Source: Candidatus Eisenbacteria bacterium (GTDB taxonomy: Bacteria > Desulfobacterota > Binatia > DP-6). From it: DNA of 44,189 nt. Both the position numbers and the translations under genes were made by a program. The notes beneath the pieces were generated by a model. The model saw only the letters and a program-made list of their open reading frames with translations, ran no database searches and was not told the origin of the DNA. The DNA is taken from the NCBI GenBank assembly GCA_035577985.1, contig DATJZY010000152.1:1-44189 (forward strand), written 5' to 3'. Shown here piece by piece: positions 7,586 to 15,979 of the stretch (the first letter of the stretch is position 1; the number at the start of each line of letters is the position of its first letter).

Positions 7586-8701
7586 CTAGCGACCGGCTGC
7601 CCGGGCTGCGGGCTGCTGGGGTGTCGTCGTCTGGGTCCGACTGATTCCGAGCATCTGGCGCAGCTCTTCGAGCTCCGTCGCGTGGCCGAGCGCCTCGTCG
7701 ACGGAGATCAGGTTCTGCTGCACGAGCGCGACCAGCGACTGGCTCATGGTCTGCATCCCGAACTTCGACTGCCCGACCTGCATCTGCGAGTAGAGCTGGT
7801 GGACCTTCTCTTCGCGGATGAGGTTGCGGATGGCGGGGTTCGGGATCATCACTTCGGCGGCGAGGCAGCGGCCCTTCCCGTCTTTGCGGGGGATCAGCTG
7901 CTGCGAGATCACGGCCTGCAGGACCAGCGAGAGCTGCGCGCGGACCTGCGCCTGCTGGTGGGGCGGGAAGACGTCGATGACGCGGTTGATGGTCTGCACG
8001 GCGCAGTTCGTGTGCAGCGTCGAGAAGACCAGGTGACCGGTCTCGGCGACGACCAGCGAGGCTTCGATCGTCTCGAGGTCGCGCATTTCGCCGATCAGCA
8101 CGATGTCGGGGTCTTGCCGCAGCACGTGCTTGAGCGCCTGCGCGAAGCTGTGGGTGTCGGCGAAGACCTCGCGTTGGTTCACGAGGCAGCCCTTGTGCTC
8201 GTGGACGAACTCGATCGGGTCCTCGACCGAGACGATGTGCTCGTGTCGCTCACGGTTGATCTTGTCGATCATGGCCGCGAGCGTGGTCGACTTGCCGCTG
8301 CCGGTGGGCCCCGTGACCAGCACGAGGCCGCGCGGCAGCTTCGTCATCTCGATGGTCGCGGGCGGCAGACCCAGCTGATGAAGCTGTGGCGTCTGATGGG
8401 GAATCGTACGGAACGCCCCGCCGATGGACCCCTTCTGGTTGAAGAGGTTGCCTCTGAAGCGGGCTACGCCCTTGATCCCGAACGAGAAGTCGAGCTCGGC
8501 CTCTTCCTCGAAGCGCTTCTTCTGCCCTTCGGTCAGCAGGCTGTAGGCGAGGTTCTTGGTATCGCTCGCCGTCAGCGGCGGATGCGCGATCGCCTGCAGC
8601 TCGCCGTGGAGGCGGATCATCGGCGGGCTCGAGGTGGTCAAATGGAGGTCGGACGCACCGCGCTCGACCATTTCACGCAGGAAGGCTTCGATGGACGGCA
8701 T
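7586..8701 (-). CDS. pilT: Type IV pilus retraction ATPase PilT
   Basis: This 371-residue hexameric ATPase powers pilus retraction. Walker A is GPTGSGKST (about residue 132), followed by the Asp box and Walker B region (DPDIVLIGEMRD) and the His box (TLHTN). The retraction-specific AIRNLIRE motif is present near residue 267, which separates it from PilB. The start at 8701 gives the usual short N-terminus before ASDLHLT; a frame extending to 8770 is not family-like. No Shine-Dalgarno precedes this ATG, and a sigma-54 type site ends only 13 nt upstream, so the mRNA may be leaderless. Confidence 0.95.
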   Translation of the reverse strand: MPSIEAFLREMVERGASDLHLTTSSPPMIRLHGELQAIAHPPLTASDTKNLAYSLLTEGQKKRFEEEAELDFSFGIKGVARFRGNLFNQKGSIGGAFRTIPHQTPQLHQLGLPPATIEMTKLPRGLVLVTGPTGSGKSTTLAAMIDKINRERHEHIVSVEDPIEFVHEHKGCLVNQREVFADTHSFAQALKHVLRQDPDIVLIGEMRDLETIEASLVVAETGHLVFSTLHTNCAVQTINRVIDVFPPHQQAQVRAQLSLVLQAVISQQLIPRKDGKGRCLAAEVMIPNPAIRNLIREEKVHQLYSQMQVGQSKFGMQTMSQSLVALVQQNLISVDEALGHATELEELRQMLGISRTQTTTPQQPAARAAGR

Positions 8702-8713
8702 CGCAGGCGGAAA

Positions 8714-8729
8714 AGCAGGTTGCGTGCCA
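8714..8729 (-). promoter_or_regulatory. Near-consensus -24/-12 (sigma-54) promoter for pilT
   Basis: The minus strand reads TGGCACGCAACCTGCT against the consensus TGGCACG-N4-TTGCW, with one mismatch in the core. The predicted transcription start is near 8703, 2 nt before the pilT ATG at 8701. That would give a leaderless or nearly leaderless mRNA, consistent with the lack of a ribosome site there. The rest of the 8702-9007 gap holds the folded repeat copy A and no gene. Confidence 0.65.
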
Positions 8730-8867
8730 CGCCGCGCTGCACGTGCTTGCTCCGAAGCGAGCCCGCACATGCGTCAGCTTTGCGTCGATCCCTCGCTCTT
8801 GAAACGCTCGGGCAACATTCCTGTACGGCGGACGCCGCCGCCCGACGCCGACGTGCGAGCTTCGGAA

Positions 8868-8983
8868 GCGCGGGCGCTGGGGCGCCGGTGGAGCGCCTAT
8901 GAGGCGCCGGCTGCGACGCAAGCTCGTGCCTGCTCGAGCGTCGGCGCCGAATCGGAGCGGAGCCGGAGCCCCCGCACCCGCGC
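8868..8983 (-). repeat. Structured intergenic element, copy A (about 116 nt)
   Basis: The outer arms 8869-8889 and 8962-8982 form a 21-bp stem with four non-identical positions, some G-U compatible in RNA. Inside is a small hairpin with gcgcc arms (8893-8897 and 8903-8907) around a 5-nt loop, reading TCATA on the minus strand. A variable middle hairpin (about 8915-8942) and a conserved block containing GATTCGGCGC on the minus strand complete it. It begins 24 nt after the pilB stop. A second copy is at 27556-27674. No known family was recognised. Confidence 0.75.
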
Positions 8984-9007
8984 ACCACGTTCAGCCGAGC
9001 GCCTGCG

Positions 9008-10693
9008 TCAGTCGGCCATCGTCACGCGGAGGACTTCCTCGATGGTCGTCGTGCCGCGTGCGACGTGGACCAGGCCGGACTGGCGGAGGCTCGCCATGCC
9101 TTGGGCGACGGCCACGCGCTTCAAGTCGATGGCCGTGCCGCCGGCGAGGATCTGCTCGCGCAGGGCGTCCCCGATCGGCATCACCTCGTAGAGCGCGATG
9201 CGCCCGCGGAAGCCGGTCCCGCCGCAGTTGACGCACCCGGTGCCGTGCTGGGGAACGAAGGGCTCGCCGGTCCACCCGATCTTGCGCAGGGTCTCGACCG
9301 GAACCGGTTCGTCCTCCTTGCAGTGCGAGCAGATGACGCGCGCCAGCCGCTGGGCGAGGATCAGGTTCACGGAGCTGGCGACGAGGAACGGCTCGATGCC
9401 CATGTTGAGGAGCCGGTTGATCGTCGACGGCGCGTCGTTCGTGTGCAGCGTCGAGAGCACGAGGTGGCCGGTGAGCGCCGCCTTGACGCCGATCTCGGCC
9501 GTCTCGAAGTCACGGATCTCACCCACCATGATGATGTCCGGGTCCTGCCGCAGGAAGGCGCGCAGGGCGGCCGCGAAGTTGAGCCCGATGTCGTCGTGCA
9601 TCTGCACCTGGTTGATGCCGGCCAGGTTGAACTCGATCGGGTCCTCGGCAGTCGAGATGTTGTTCGCCACCTTGTTCAGCTCGGCCAGGGCCGAGTAGAG
9701 GGTCGTCGTCTTGCCGCTGCCGGTGGGACCCGTGACGAGCACCATGCCGAACGGCTTGTAGATCGCCTCCTTGAAGTGGCGGAGGTTTTCCTCCTCGAAC
9801 CCGAGCTTCGTCATGTCGAGCTGCAGGTTCGACTTGTCGAGGAGCCGGAGCACGACCTTCTCGCCGAACATCGTCGGCAGAACGGACACGCGGTAGTCCA
9901 TCTCCTTGTTGCCGGTGAGCTTCATCTTGATGCGGCCGTCCTGGGGCAGACGGCGCTCGGCGATGTCGAGCTGCGCCATCACCTTGATGCGTGACGTGAT
10001 GGCGTTCTTGAGCCGCAGCGGCGGCTGCATCATTTCGTAGAGCATGCCGTCGACGCGGAACCGGACGCGGAGCGCCTTCTCGTACGGCTCGATGTGGATG
10101 TCGCTCGCCCGCTTGCGGATGGCGTCGGTGAGGATGGCGTTGACGAGCTTGACGACCGGGGCTTCCTCGGTGGCCTTCTCGAGCTCGCCGAGGTCGACGT
10201 CGTCCTCGTCCTGCACGACCTCGACGTTCTCGTTGCCGAGCTGCGAGAGCACGTCGTCGAAGTTGGCGTCGCTGTTGTAGTGCCGCTCGATCGCTGCCTG
10301 GATGGCTGCCGGCGATGCGACGGCGATCTTCACGTCGAAGCCGGTGAGGAACTTGACCTCGTTGATGGCGACGAGATTCGACGGGTCGGCCATGACGAGC
10401 GTCAACGTGTTCCGCGAGAGGCTCGTCGGAATCAGGTGGTGCTTGCCGACGAGCGCCTGCGGAACGAGGGCGAGGACCTCCTTCGGGATCTCCAGCGAAG
10501 CCGGATCGACGACCGGAAGGCGATACTCGCGCTCGAGGATCGCGAGCAGGTCCTCCTCGGAGATGAACCCGAGCTTGATGAGGTGGGTCGCGAGCGCGCC
10601 CGAGTGCTCGCGCTGGGCGACGAGCGCGTGCGCGAGCTGCTCCGCCGAGAGGTCCCCGCGCCGCTGAAGCAGATCGCCGAGCCGGGACGCCAT
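9008..10693 (-). CDS. pilB: Type IV pilus extension ATPase PilB
   Basis: The 561-residue motor polymerises pilin. An N-terminal MshEN-type domain (about residues 1-150) precedes the ATPase core with Walker A GPTGSGKTT, Asp box, DPDIIMVGEIRD and STLHTNDAPSTINRL. The zinc-binding CSHC and CVNC pairs near the C-terminus are typical of PilB/GspE and absent from PilT. The ATG at 10693 overlaps the aroE stop (TGATG), so the two genes are coupled. The same frame is open far upstream through aroE, but that part is a shadow. Confidence 0.96.
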   Translation of the reverse strand: MASRLGDLLQRRGDLSAEQLAHALVAQREHSGALATHLIKLGFISEEDLLAILEREYRLPVVDPASLEIPKEVLALVPQALVGKHHLIPTSLSRNTLTLVMADPSNLVAINEVKFLTGFDVKIAVASPAAIQAAIERHYNSDANFDDVLSQLGNENVEVVQDEDDVDLGELEKATEEAPVVKLVNAILTDAIRKRASDIHIEPYEKALRVRFRVDGMLYEMMQPPLRLKNAITSRIKVMAQLDIAERRLPQDGRIKMKLTGNKEMDYRVSVLPTMFGEKVVLRLLDKSNLQLDMTKLGFEEENLRHFKEAIYKPFGMVLVTGPTGSGKTTTLYSALAELNKVANNISTAEDPIEFNLAGINQVQMHDDIGLNFAAALRAFLRQDPDIIMVGEIRDFETAEIGVKAALTGHLVLSTLHTNDAPSTINRLLNMGIEPFLVASSVNLILAQRLARVICSHCKEDEPVPVETLRKIGWTGEPFVPQHGTGCVNCGGTGFRGRIALYEVMPIGDALREQILAGGTAIDLKRVAVAQGMASLRQSGLVHVARGTTTIEEVLRVTMAD

Positions 10694-11574
10694 CAGTTCC
10701 CTCCCCGTCCGGCCGACGGCTTGGCGTCGGCGACCGGAAGGCCGGCCTGTCCGAGGGCGCGGCGCATGGCGTCGAGCGGCGCGGGTTCCCCCGTCCAGGC
10801 TTCGAAGGCGAGGGCGCCCTGGTGCAGCAGCATGCCGGTGCCGTCGAGGGCGGGGCGCCGCGCGCGCGTGGCCGCGCGCAGGAACGGCGTCGGCTCGGCC
10901 CCGTAGACGAGGTCCATGAAGAGGCAATGTCGGGGCGTCATCGTATGGCGGATCACAATGCCTTCGGCCGAAAGGCCGGTGCTCGTCGTGTTCACGACGA
11001 GGCTCGCGCCGGCGAGCACGTCGGCGGCCTCGAGCGCGTCGAGCCCGGTGGCGGCGACGCGCGCGCCGCCGAGGGCCGAGAGACGCTCGGCGAGCTCCTG
11101 GGCTCGCGATACGGTGCGGTTGGCGATGGTCACGCGATCGCAGCCAGCGCTCGCAAGCGCCGTGCCGACCGCTCGGGCGCTTCCCCCTGCGCCGATCACC
11201 ACCACCTGGGCGCGCTCGAGGCGGACCCGGCTCATGATGGCGCGCAAGAATCCGCGCGCATCGGTATTGTCGCCCACGAGGCGCCCGTCGCGGTGTACGA
11301 TCGTGTTCACGGCCCCGATGCGCTCGGCTTCGGCCGTGACCTCGTCCACGAGGGGCAGCGCGGCTTCCTTCAGCGGGACCGTCAGGTTGAGGCCGCCCAT
11401 GTCGAGCGTGCGGGCCTCGTCCAGCGCCTCGGGCAACGCCTCCAGCGGGACCTGGTAGCGCAGATAGAGGTGGCGCATCCCACGCGCCGCGAAGGCCGAG
11501 TTGTGCATGGCCGGCGAGAGCGAATGCTCCACCGGATCTCCCAGCACTCCGAACAACCGCGCCTCTCCACGCAT
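10693..11574 (-). CDS. aroE: Shikimate dehydrogenase
   Basis: This NADPH-dependent enzyme reduces 3-dehydroshikimate in aromatic amino acid synthesis. The 293-residue protein has the substrate motif SLSPAMHN near the N-terminus and the catalytic Lys in NLTVPLKE (residues 63-70). GDNTDARGF, the Rossmann loop GAGGSARA (about residues 128-135) and the NADP-binding NRT follow. aroE next to pilB also occurs in Geobacter-type pilus loci. The 112-nt gap to ppdK holds only a weak 5-bp inverted repeat. Confidence 0.95.
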   Translation of the reverse strand: MRGEARLFGVLGDPVEHSLSPAMHNSAFAARGMRHLYLRYQVPLEALPEALDEARTLDMGGLNLTVPLKEAALPLVDEVTAEAERIGAVNTIVHRDGRLVGDNTDARGFLRAIMSRVRLERAQVVVIGAGGSARAVGTALASAGCDRVTIANRTVSRAQELAERLSALGGARVAATGLDALEAADVLAGASLVVNTTSTGLSAEGIVIRHTMTPRHCLFMDLVYGAEPTPFLRAATRARRPALDGTGMLLHQGALAFEAWTGEPAPLDAMRRALGQAGLPVADAKPSAGRGGN

Positions 11575-11686
11575 GCCTACGCCTGTCTCGCTCCGGGTAC
11601 GGCGCCCAAGGGTCTGCGCCCCAACCCACCTGTTTGTCGGCCGCCCGTGCCCGGATCTTTAGACCGGGTCGGGGAGTAGGCAAAAT

Positions 11687-14458
11687 TTACCTAGTGAGCC
11701 GCGCCTGCGCAGCCGCCAGTCGGGCGATCGGAACGCGGAACGGCGAGCACGACACGTAGCTCAACCCGACCGTGTCACAGAACCGGACAGAGGCGGGATC
11801 ACCCCCATGCTCGCCGCAGATGCCGAGCTTCAAGGCGGGCTTCGTCTTGCGGCCCCGTTCGACCGCGGTGCGCATGAGCGCGCCCACGCCGTCCTGGTCG
11901 ATCGATTCGAACGGATCGCGCGAATATATCTCGAGGTCGGCGACGTAGGGTGTCAGGAATCTGGCCGCGTCGTCGCGCGAGACCCCGAGCGTCGTCTGCG
12001 TGAGGTCGTTGGTGCCGAACGAGAAGAAGTCGGCCTCGGCGGCGATCGCATCGGCCGTGAGGGCGCCGCGCGGCACCTCGATCATGGTGCCGACCAGGTA
12101 CCGGAACTTGGCGCCGGTCTCCTTCAGGACCTCGGCCGCGACGCGCCGGACGATCTCGGCTTGCAGCTTCAGCTCCTTCACGTGCCCGACCAGCGGGATC
12201 ATGACCTCGGGCTCGACGGGAATGCCCTCGCGCTTCACGTTCGACGCCGCTTCGAAGATCGCCCGCGCCTGCATCTCGGTGATCTCCGGATAGATGATGC
12301 CGAGCCGGCAGCCGCGGAAGCCGAGCATGGGGTTGAACTCGTGCAGTTGCTCGACGCGGTTGTGGATCCGCTCGACCGGCACGTTCATGTCGGCCGCGAT
12401 CTGGGCCTGGCCCTCGGCATCGTGCGGCAGGAACTCGTGCAGCGGCGGGTCGATCAGCCGGATCGTGACGGGACGCCCCGCGAGCACGCGGAAGATGCCC
12501 TCGAAGTCGGCACGCTGGAGCGGCAGGAGCTTCGCCAGGGCGCGACGGCGCTCCTCGGCGGTCTCGGCCAGGATCATCTCGCGCATCGGCTCGATCTTGC
12601 CCTCGCCGAAGAACATGTGCTCGGTGCGCGTGAGGCCGACGCCCTCGGCGCCGAACGCGACGGCGTGCTCGCACTGCTCGGGAAGATCGGCGTTGGCGCG
12701 AATGCCGAGACGACGCACCTGGTCGGCCCACTTCATGAGCTGCGCGTAGATCTTGTAGACGGGCGCCTTCGACGGCTCGAGCGTCTTGTCGACCAGGACC
12801 TGCACGATCTCCGACGGACGCGTGGGGATCTCGCCCGAGAACACCTCGCCGGTGAACCCGTCGATCGAGATGGGATCGCCCTGGTGGAGCACCTCGCTCC
12901 GTCCGTCGATGCGCATCTCGCCGCGCTCGTAGTTGATGACGAGCACGCCGCAGCCGACGACGCACACCTTGCCCATCTGCCGGCCGACGAGCGCCGCGTG
13001 GCTCGTCATGCCGCCGCGCGCGGTGAGGATGCCCCCGGCCGCGGCCATGCCACGGATGTCCTCGGGCGAGGTCTCGTTGCGGACCAGGATCACGCGGTCG
13101 CCGCGCTTGGCCATCTCCTCCGCGTCCTCGGCGTGGAACGCGATCCTGCCACTCGCCGCGCCGGGTCCCGCGTTGAGTCCCTTGGCGAGCAGGCGGGCCC
13201 CGGCCTCGCGCTTCGCCGACAGATCGAAGACGGGGCGCAGCAGCTCGTTCAGCCGCTCGGGATCGACCCGCAGGAGGGCGGTCTTCGGCGCGATCAGCTT
13301 CTCGTGCACCATGTCGACGGCGATCTTCGCGGCCGCGACGGCGGTTCGCTTCCCGACCCGGCACTGCAACATGTAGAGCGTGCCCTGCTGGATCGTGAAC
13401 TCGATGTCCATGACGTCGCGGTAGTGGCGCTCGAGCGTGCGGCGGACCTGCATGAGCTGCCCGTGGATCCTCGGGTTCTCCTTGCCGAGCTGCGCGATCG
13501 GCAGCGGCGTGCGGATGCCCGCGACGACGTCCTCGCCCTGGGCGTTCATCAGGTACTCGCCGTAGAAGACGTTCTCGCCCGAGGCGGGATCACGCGTGAA
13601 CGCGACGCCCGTACCGGAGTCGGCGCCCATGTTGCCGAACACCATCGACTGGACGTTCACCGCGGTGCCCCAGCTCTCGGGGATGTCGTTCAGCTTGCGG
13701 TAGATGATGGCGCGCTCGTTGTTCCACGAGCCGAACACCGCGCCGATGGCGCCCCAGAGCTGCTCGTGGGGATCCTCGGGGAAGAGGACACCCTTGCGCA
13801 TCTTGATGAGCGCCTTGAACTCCTGCACGAGCTCGCGGAGGTCGTCGGCCGTGAGGTCGGTGTCGAGCGTCACGCCGCGCGCGCGCTTCTTCTCGTGGAG
13901 CGCGACCTCGAACGGATCCTCCTCGGTCTTGGTGCGCGGCTTGAGGTCGAGGACGACGTCGCCGTACATCTGCACGAAGCGCCGGTAAGAGTCGTACGCG
14001 AAGCGCTCGTTGCCCGTGTCGCGGATGAGACCCTGCACGGTCAGGTCGTTCAGGCCGAGGTTGAGGATCGTGTCCATCATCCCCGGCATCGACGCGCGAG
14101 CGCCCGACCGCACCGACACCAGCAGGGGATTCTCGGGATCGCCGAAGGTCTTGCCGAGCGCCTTCTCCACCTTCTTGAGGGCGGTCTCGACCTGTGCGCG
14201 CAGGACCGCGGGGTAGCGCCGGCCGTTCGCGTAGTAGTAGGTGCAGACCTCGGTCGAGATCGTGAACCCCGCAGGAACCGGGAGGCGCATGCGGGCCATC
14301 TCCGCGAGGTTCGCGCCCTTGCCGCCGAGGAGATCCTTCATCTCGGCGCGTCCGTCGGCACCGCCGCCGCCGAACGAGTAGACGTACCGCCGGCCCTTCG
14401 CGGCGACGGGCTTGCGAGCCGATCGCTTCGCCGTGGCCTTGGTGCGCGTCTTCGCCAT
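11687..14458 (-). CDS. ppdK: Pyruvate, phosphate dikinase
   Basis: This enzyme interconverts pyruvate, ATP and Pi with PEP, AMP and PPi. At 923 residues it is slightly longer than usual because of a basic N-terminal extension ([16 protein letters not shown]). The nucleotide-binding domain starts YVYSFGGG and includes [10 protein letters not shown]. The central phosphohistidine motif is [16 protein letters not shown]. The C-terminal PEP/pyruvate barrel contains the catalytic Cys in [12 protein letters not shown] (about C881). The ATG follows a GGGGAGGAAGAGG ribosome site. It suggests flexible PEP/pyruvate balance, gluconeogenic or PPi-linked. Confidence 0.96.
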   Translation of the reverse strand: MAKTRTKATAKRSARKPVAAKGRRYVYSFGGGGADGRAEMKDLLGGKGANLAEMARMRLPVPAGFTISTEVCTYYYANGRRYPAVLRAQVETALKKVEKALGKTFGDPENPLLVSVRSGARASMPGMMDTILNLGLNDLTVQGLIRDTGNERFAYDSYRRFVQMYGDVVLDLKPRTKTEEDPFEVALHEKKRARGVTLDTDLTADDLRELVQEFKALIKMRKGVLFPEDPHEQLWGAIGAVFGSWNNERAIIYRKLNDIPESWGTAVNVQSMVFGNMGADSGTGVAFTRDPASGENVFYGEYLMNAQGEDVVAGIRTPLPIAQLGKENPRIHGQLMQVRRTLERHYRDVMDIEFTIQQGTLYMLQCRVGKRTAVAAAKIAVDMVHEKLIAPKTALLRVDPERLNELLRPVFDLSAKREAGARLLAKGLNAGPGAASGRIAFHAEDAEEMAKRGDRVILVRNETSPEDIRGMAAAGGILTARGGMTSHAALVGRQMGKVCVVGCGVLVINYERGEMRIDGRSEVLHQGDPISIDGFTGEVFSGEIPTRPSEIVQVLVDKTLEPSKAPVYKIYAQLMKWADQVRRLGIRANADLPEQCEHAVAFGAEGVGLTRTEHMFFGEGKIEPMREMILAETAEERRRALAKLLPLQRADFEGIFRVLAGRPVTIRLIDPPLHEFLPHDAEGQAQIAADMNVPVERIHNRVEQLHEFNPMLGFRGCRLGIIYPEITEMQARAIFEAASNVKREGIPVEPEVMIPLVGHVKELKLQAEIVRRVAAEVLKETGAKFRYLVGTMIEVPRGALTADAIAAEADFFSFGTNDLTQTTLGVSRDDAARFLTPYVADLEIYSRDPFESIDQDGVGALMRTAVERGRKTKPALKLGICGEHGGDPASVRFCDTVGLSYVSCSPFRVPIARLAAAQARLTR

Positions 14459-14503
14459 GCTCTGAACCTCTTCCTCCCCGGATTTCGAGGGAAAGCGGCG
14501 AAG

Positions 14504-15274
14504 CTAGCGGACGCGAGGTGTGGAATCAACGCGCGAGCGCATGAGAAACGCGCGCGAGCGAACGGGTCCCGACGTGACGCTGGCGAGCATCTGCTCGGCG
14601 ACCGAACGCGCTTCGGCCGGGATCGGTCCGGCGGTCGCGGCCTCGCCGATCGGCCGCGTCGCGAGACGCGCGAGCAGGCGCGCCGTCGCCGGCGCGAGCG
14701 GTCGCACGATCTCGCCCGGCGGGACGCAGCGCCGGCACGCGAGCCCGCCCCGCTCGACGACGAGGAAGGCGCCGTCGCCGCGACCGAGATCCGCGCTGCA
14801 GCCCCGGCAGCGGTCGAGCGCGGGCTCGTACCCACTGGCCGCCAGCAGATGGAGCTCGAACGCCCGCAGCACGGGCTCGATCGCCACGCCGCCGTCGAGC
14901 AGCGCGAGCGTCTCGTGCAGGAGTCCGTAGACGTCGTGGCCCGACTCGCGCCCGACGGTCATGCGGTCGGTGACGTCGATGACGTAGCTGCCGGCGGCGA
15001 ACCGATCGACGTCCTGCGAGAAGCTGCGCAGCGGCGCCAGCAGCTCGCACCGCACCAGGAAGACGAGATCGGCGTGCGGGCGCTGTTGGAAGACGGCCCG
15101 GACGTTGACGAACGGCTGCAGGGTGCCGCCGAAGCGCCGGCGCGAATGCTTGGCGCCCTTCGCGATGCCGGTGATCTTGCCGTGGCCCTGGGTCAGCAGC
15201 GTCGCGATGACGTCGAGCTCCCCATACGGGCGGGTTCGTAGCACGTAGGCCGGGCTCGCGATCTCGACTGACAC
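14504..15274 (-). CDS. recO: DNA repair protein RecO
   Basis: RecO mediates RecA loading and strand annealing in the RecFOR pathway. The 256-residue protein has an N-terminal OB fold (ASPAYVLRTRPYGELDVIATLLT) and a zinc module with two C-x2-C pairs, CRGC near residue 156 and CRRC near 180. The GTG start at 15274 gives the family N-terminus. It is divergent from grpE, with 96 nt between the start codons. It probably shares a transcript with ppdK downstream (45-nt gap). Confidence 0.92.
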   Translation of the reverse strand: MSVEIASPAYVLRTRPYGELDVIATLLTQGHGKITGIAKGAKHSRRRFGGTLQPFVNVRAVFQQRPHADLVFLVRCELLAPLRSFSQDVDRFAAGSYVIDVTDRMTVGRESGHDVYGLLHETLALLDGGVAIEPVLRAFELHLLAASGYEPALDRCRGCSADLGRGDGAFLVVERGGLACRRCVPPGEIVRPLAPATARLLARLATRPIGEAATAGPIPAEARSVAEQMLASVTSGPVRSRAFLMRSRVDSTPRVR

Positions 15275-15304
15275 GCTGGACGGCTCCAGTCGGCTACCAC
15301 AACC

Positions 15305-15333
15305 TTGACTTTGCAGCCAACGGTGCCTACCAG
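15305..15333 (+). promoter_or_regulatory. Candidate sigma-70 type promoter for the grpE-dnaK-dnaJ operon
   Basis: TTGACT (15305-15310), a 17-nt spacer and TACCAG (15328-15333). The -35 is close to consensus and the -10 is poor. A 6-bp hairpin, CGCCTC-ACC-GAGGCG (15346-15360), lies in the predicted 5' leader just before the grpE start. No CIRCE (HrcA) operator was seen. A TTG start at 15305 would coincide with the -35 box and is therefore unlikely. Confidence 0.45.
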
Positions 15334-15370
15334 CCCGACGCTGAGCGCCTCACCGAGGCGGCTCTCGGTC

Positions 15371-15952
15371 ATGGACGAAGACGACATCCTACGGCGCCAA
15401 GCGACGCCCTCCGGCGCCGCGGGTCGCGACGCCACGGCCGAGCGGGTGGCGGAGCTCGAAGCCGAGCTCGCGGCCGCCCGGGAAGAGGCACGACAGAACC
15501 ACGATCGCTGGGTGCGCGAGCGCGCCGACCTGGAGAACCAGAGGAAGCGGGCGGCGCGCGAGCGCCAGGACGCCACGCGGTTCGGGACCGAGGCCCTCAT
15601 GCGGGACCTGCTGCCGGTCGTCGACAACCTCGAGCGGGCGATCGAGGCCGCCGGGGGTGCCGATGCCGCCGGCTCCCTCCGCCAAGGCGTCCAGCTGGTC
15701 CTCAAGGCGCTGTTGGACGCCCTGCAGCGTCACGGGGTCGAGCGCCTGACGGCCGAGGGCGCGCCCTTCGACCCGACCCAGCACGAGGCCGTCGCCCACG
15801 TCGAGAGCGCCACGCACCCCGCCGGCCAGATCCTCCAGCAGCATCAGGCCGGATATCGCCTGCACGATCGGCTGCTTAGGCCGGCGCTCGTGACCGTCTC
15901 GAAAGGCACGCCCGGGTCGTTGAACCTTGCCAACGACGGGGGCGGTGATTAA
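15371..15952 (+). CDS. grpE: Nucleotide exchange factor GrpE
   Basis: GrpE releases ADP from DnaK. The 193-residue protein has an N-terminal coiled coil (VAELEAELAAAREEARQNHD) and the family core RERADLENQRKRAARE and DLLPVVDNLERAI. The C-terminal beta domain contains GVERLTAEGAPFDPTQHEAV. The ATG at 15371 is preferred to an upstream TTG. It is the first gene of the chaperone operon, 27 nt before dnaK. Confidence 0.93.
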   Translation: MDEDDILRRQATPSGAAGRDATAERVAELEAELAAAREEARQNHDRWVRERADLENQRKRAARERQDATRFGTEALMRDLLPVVDNLERAIEAAGGADAAGSLRQGVQLVLKALLDALQRHGVERLTAEGAPFDPTQHEAVAHVESATHPAGQILQQHQAGYRLHDRLLRPALVTVSKGTPGSLNLANDGGGD

Positions 15953-15979
15953 CAGCGCACCCTAAGGAGAATCCTGAGA

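Noticed and set aside
6605..8902. 765-codon plus-strand open frame opposite pilC and pilT
   Set aside because: It crosses two real genes and an intergenic repeat, has no domain pattern, and reflects third-position GC.
11807..15241. Very long plus-strand open frame opposite ppdK and recO
   Set aside because: Its composition is a GC-rich antisense shadow (Arg/Asp/Leu-rich) and it spans two well-supported minus-strand genes, ppdK and recO.
15275..15370. Possible CIRCE/HrcA operator before grpE
   Set aside because: The TTAGCACTC inverted repeat is absent; only a short CGCCTC/GAGGCG hairpin is present.
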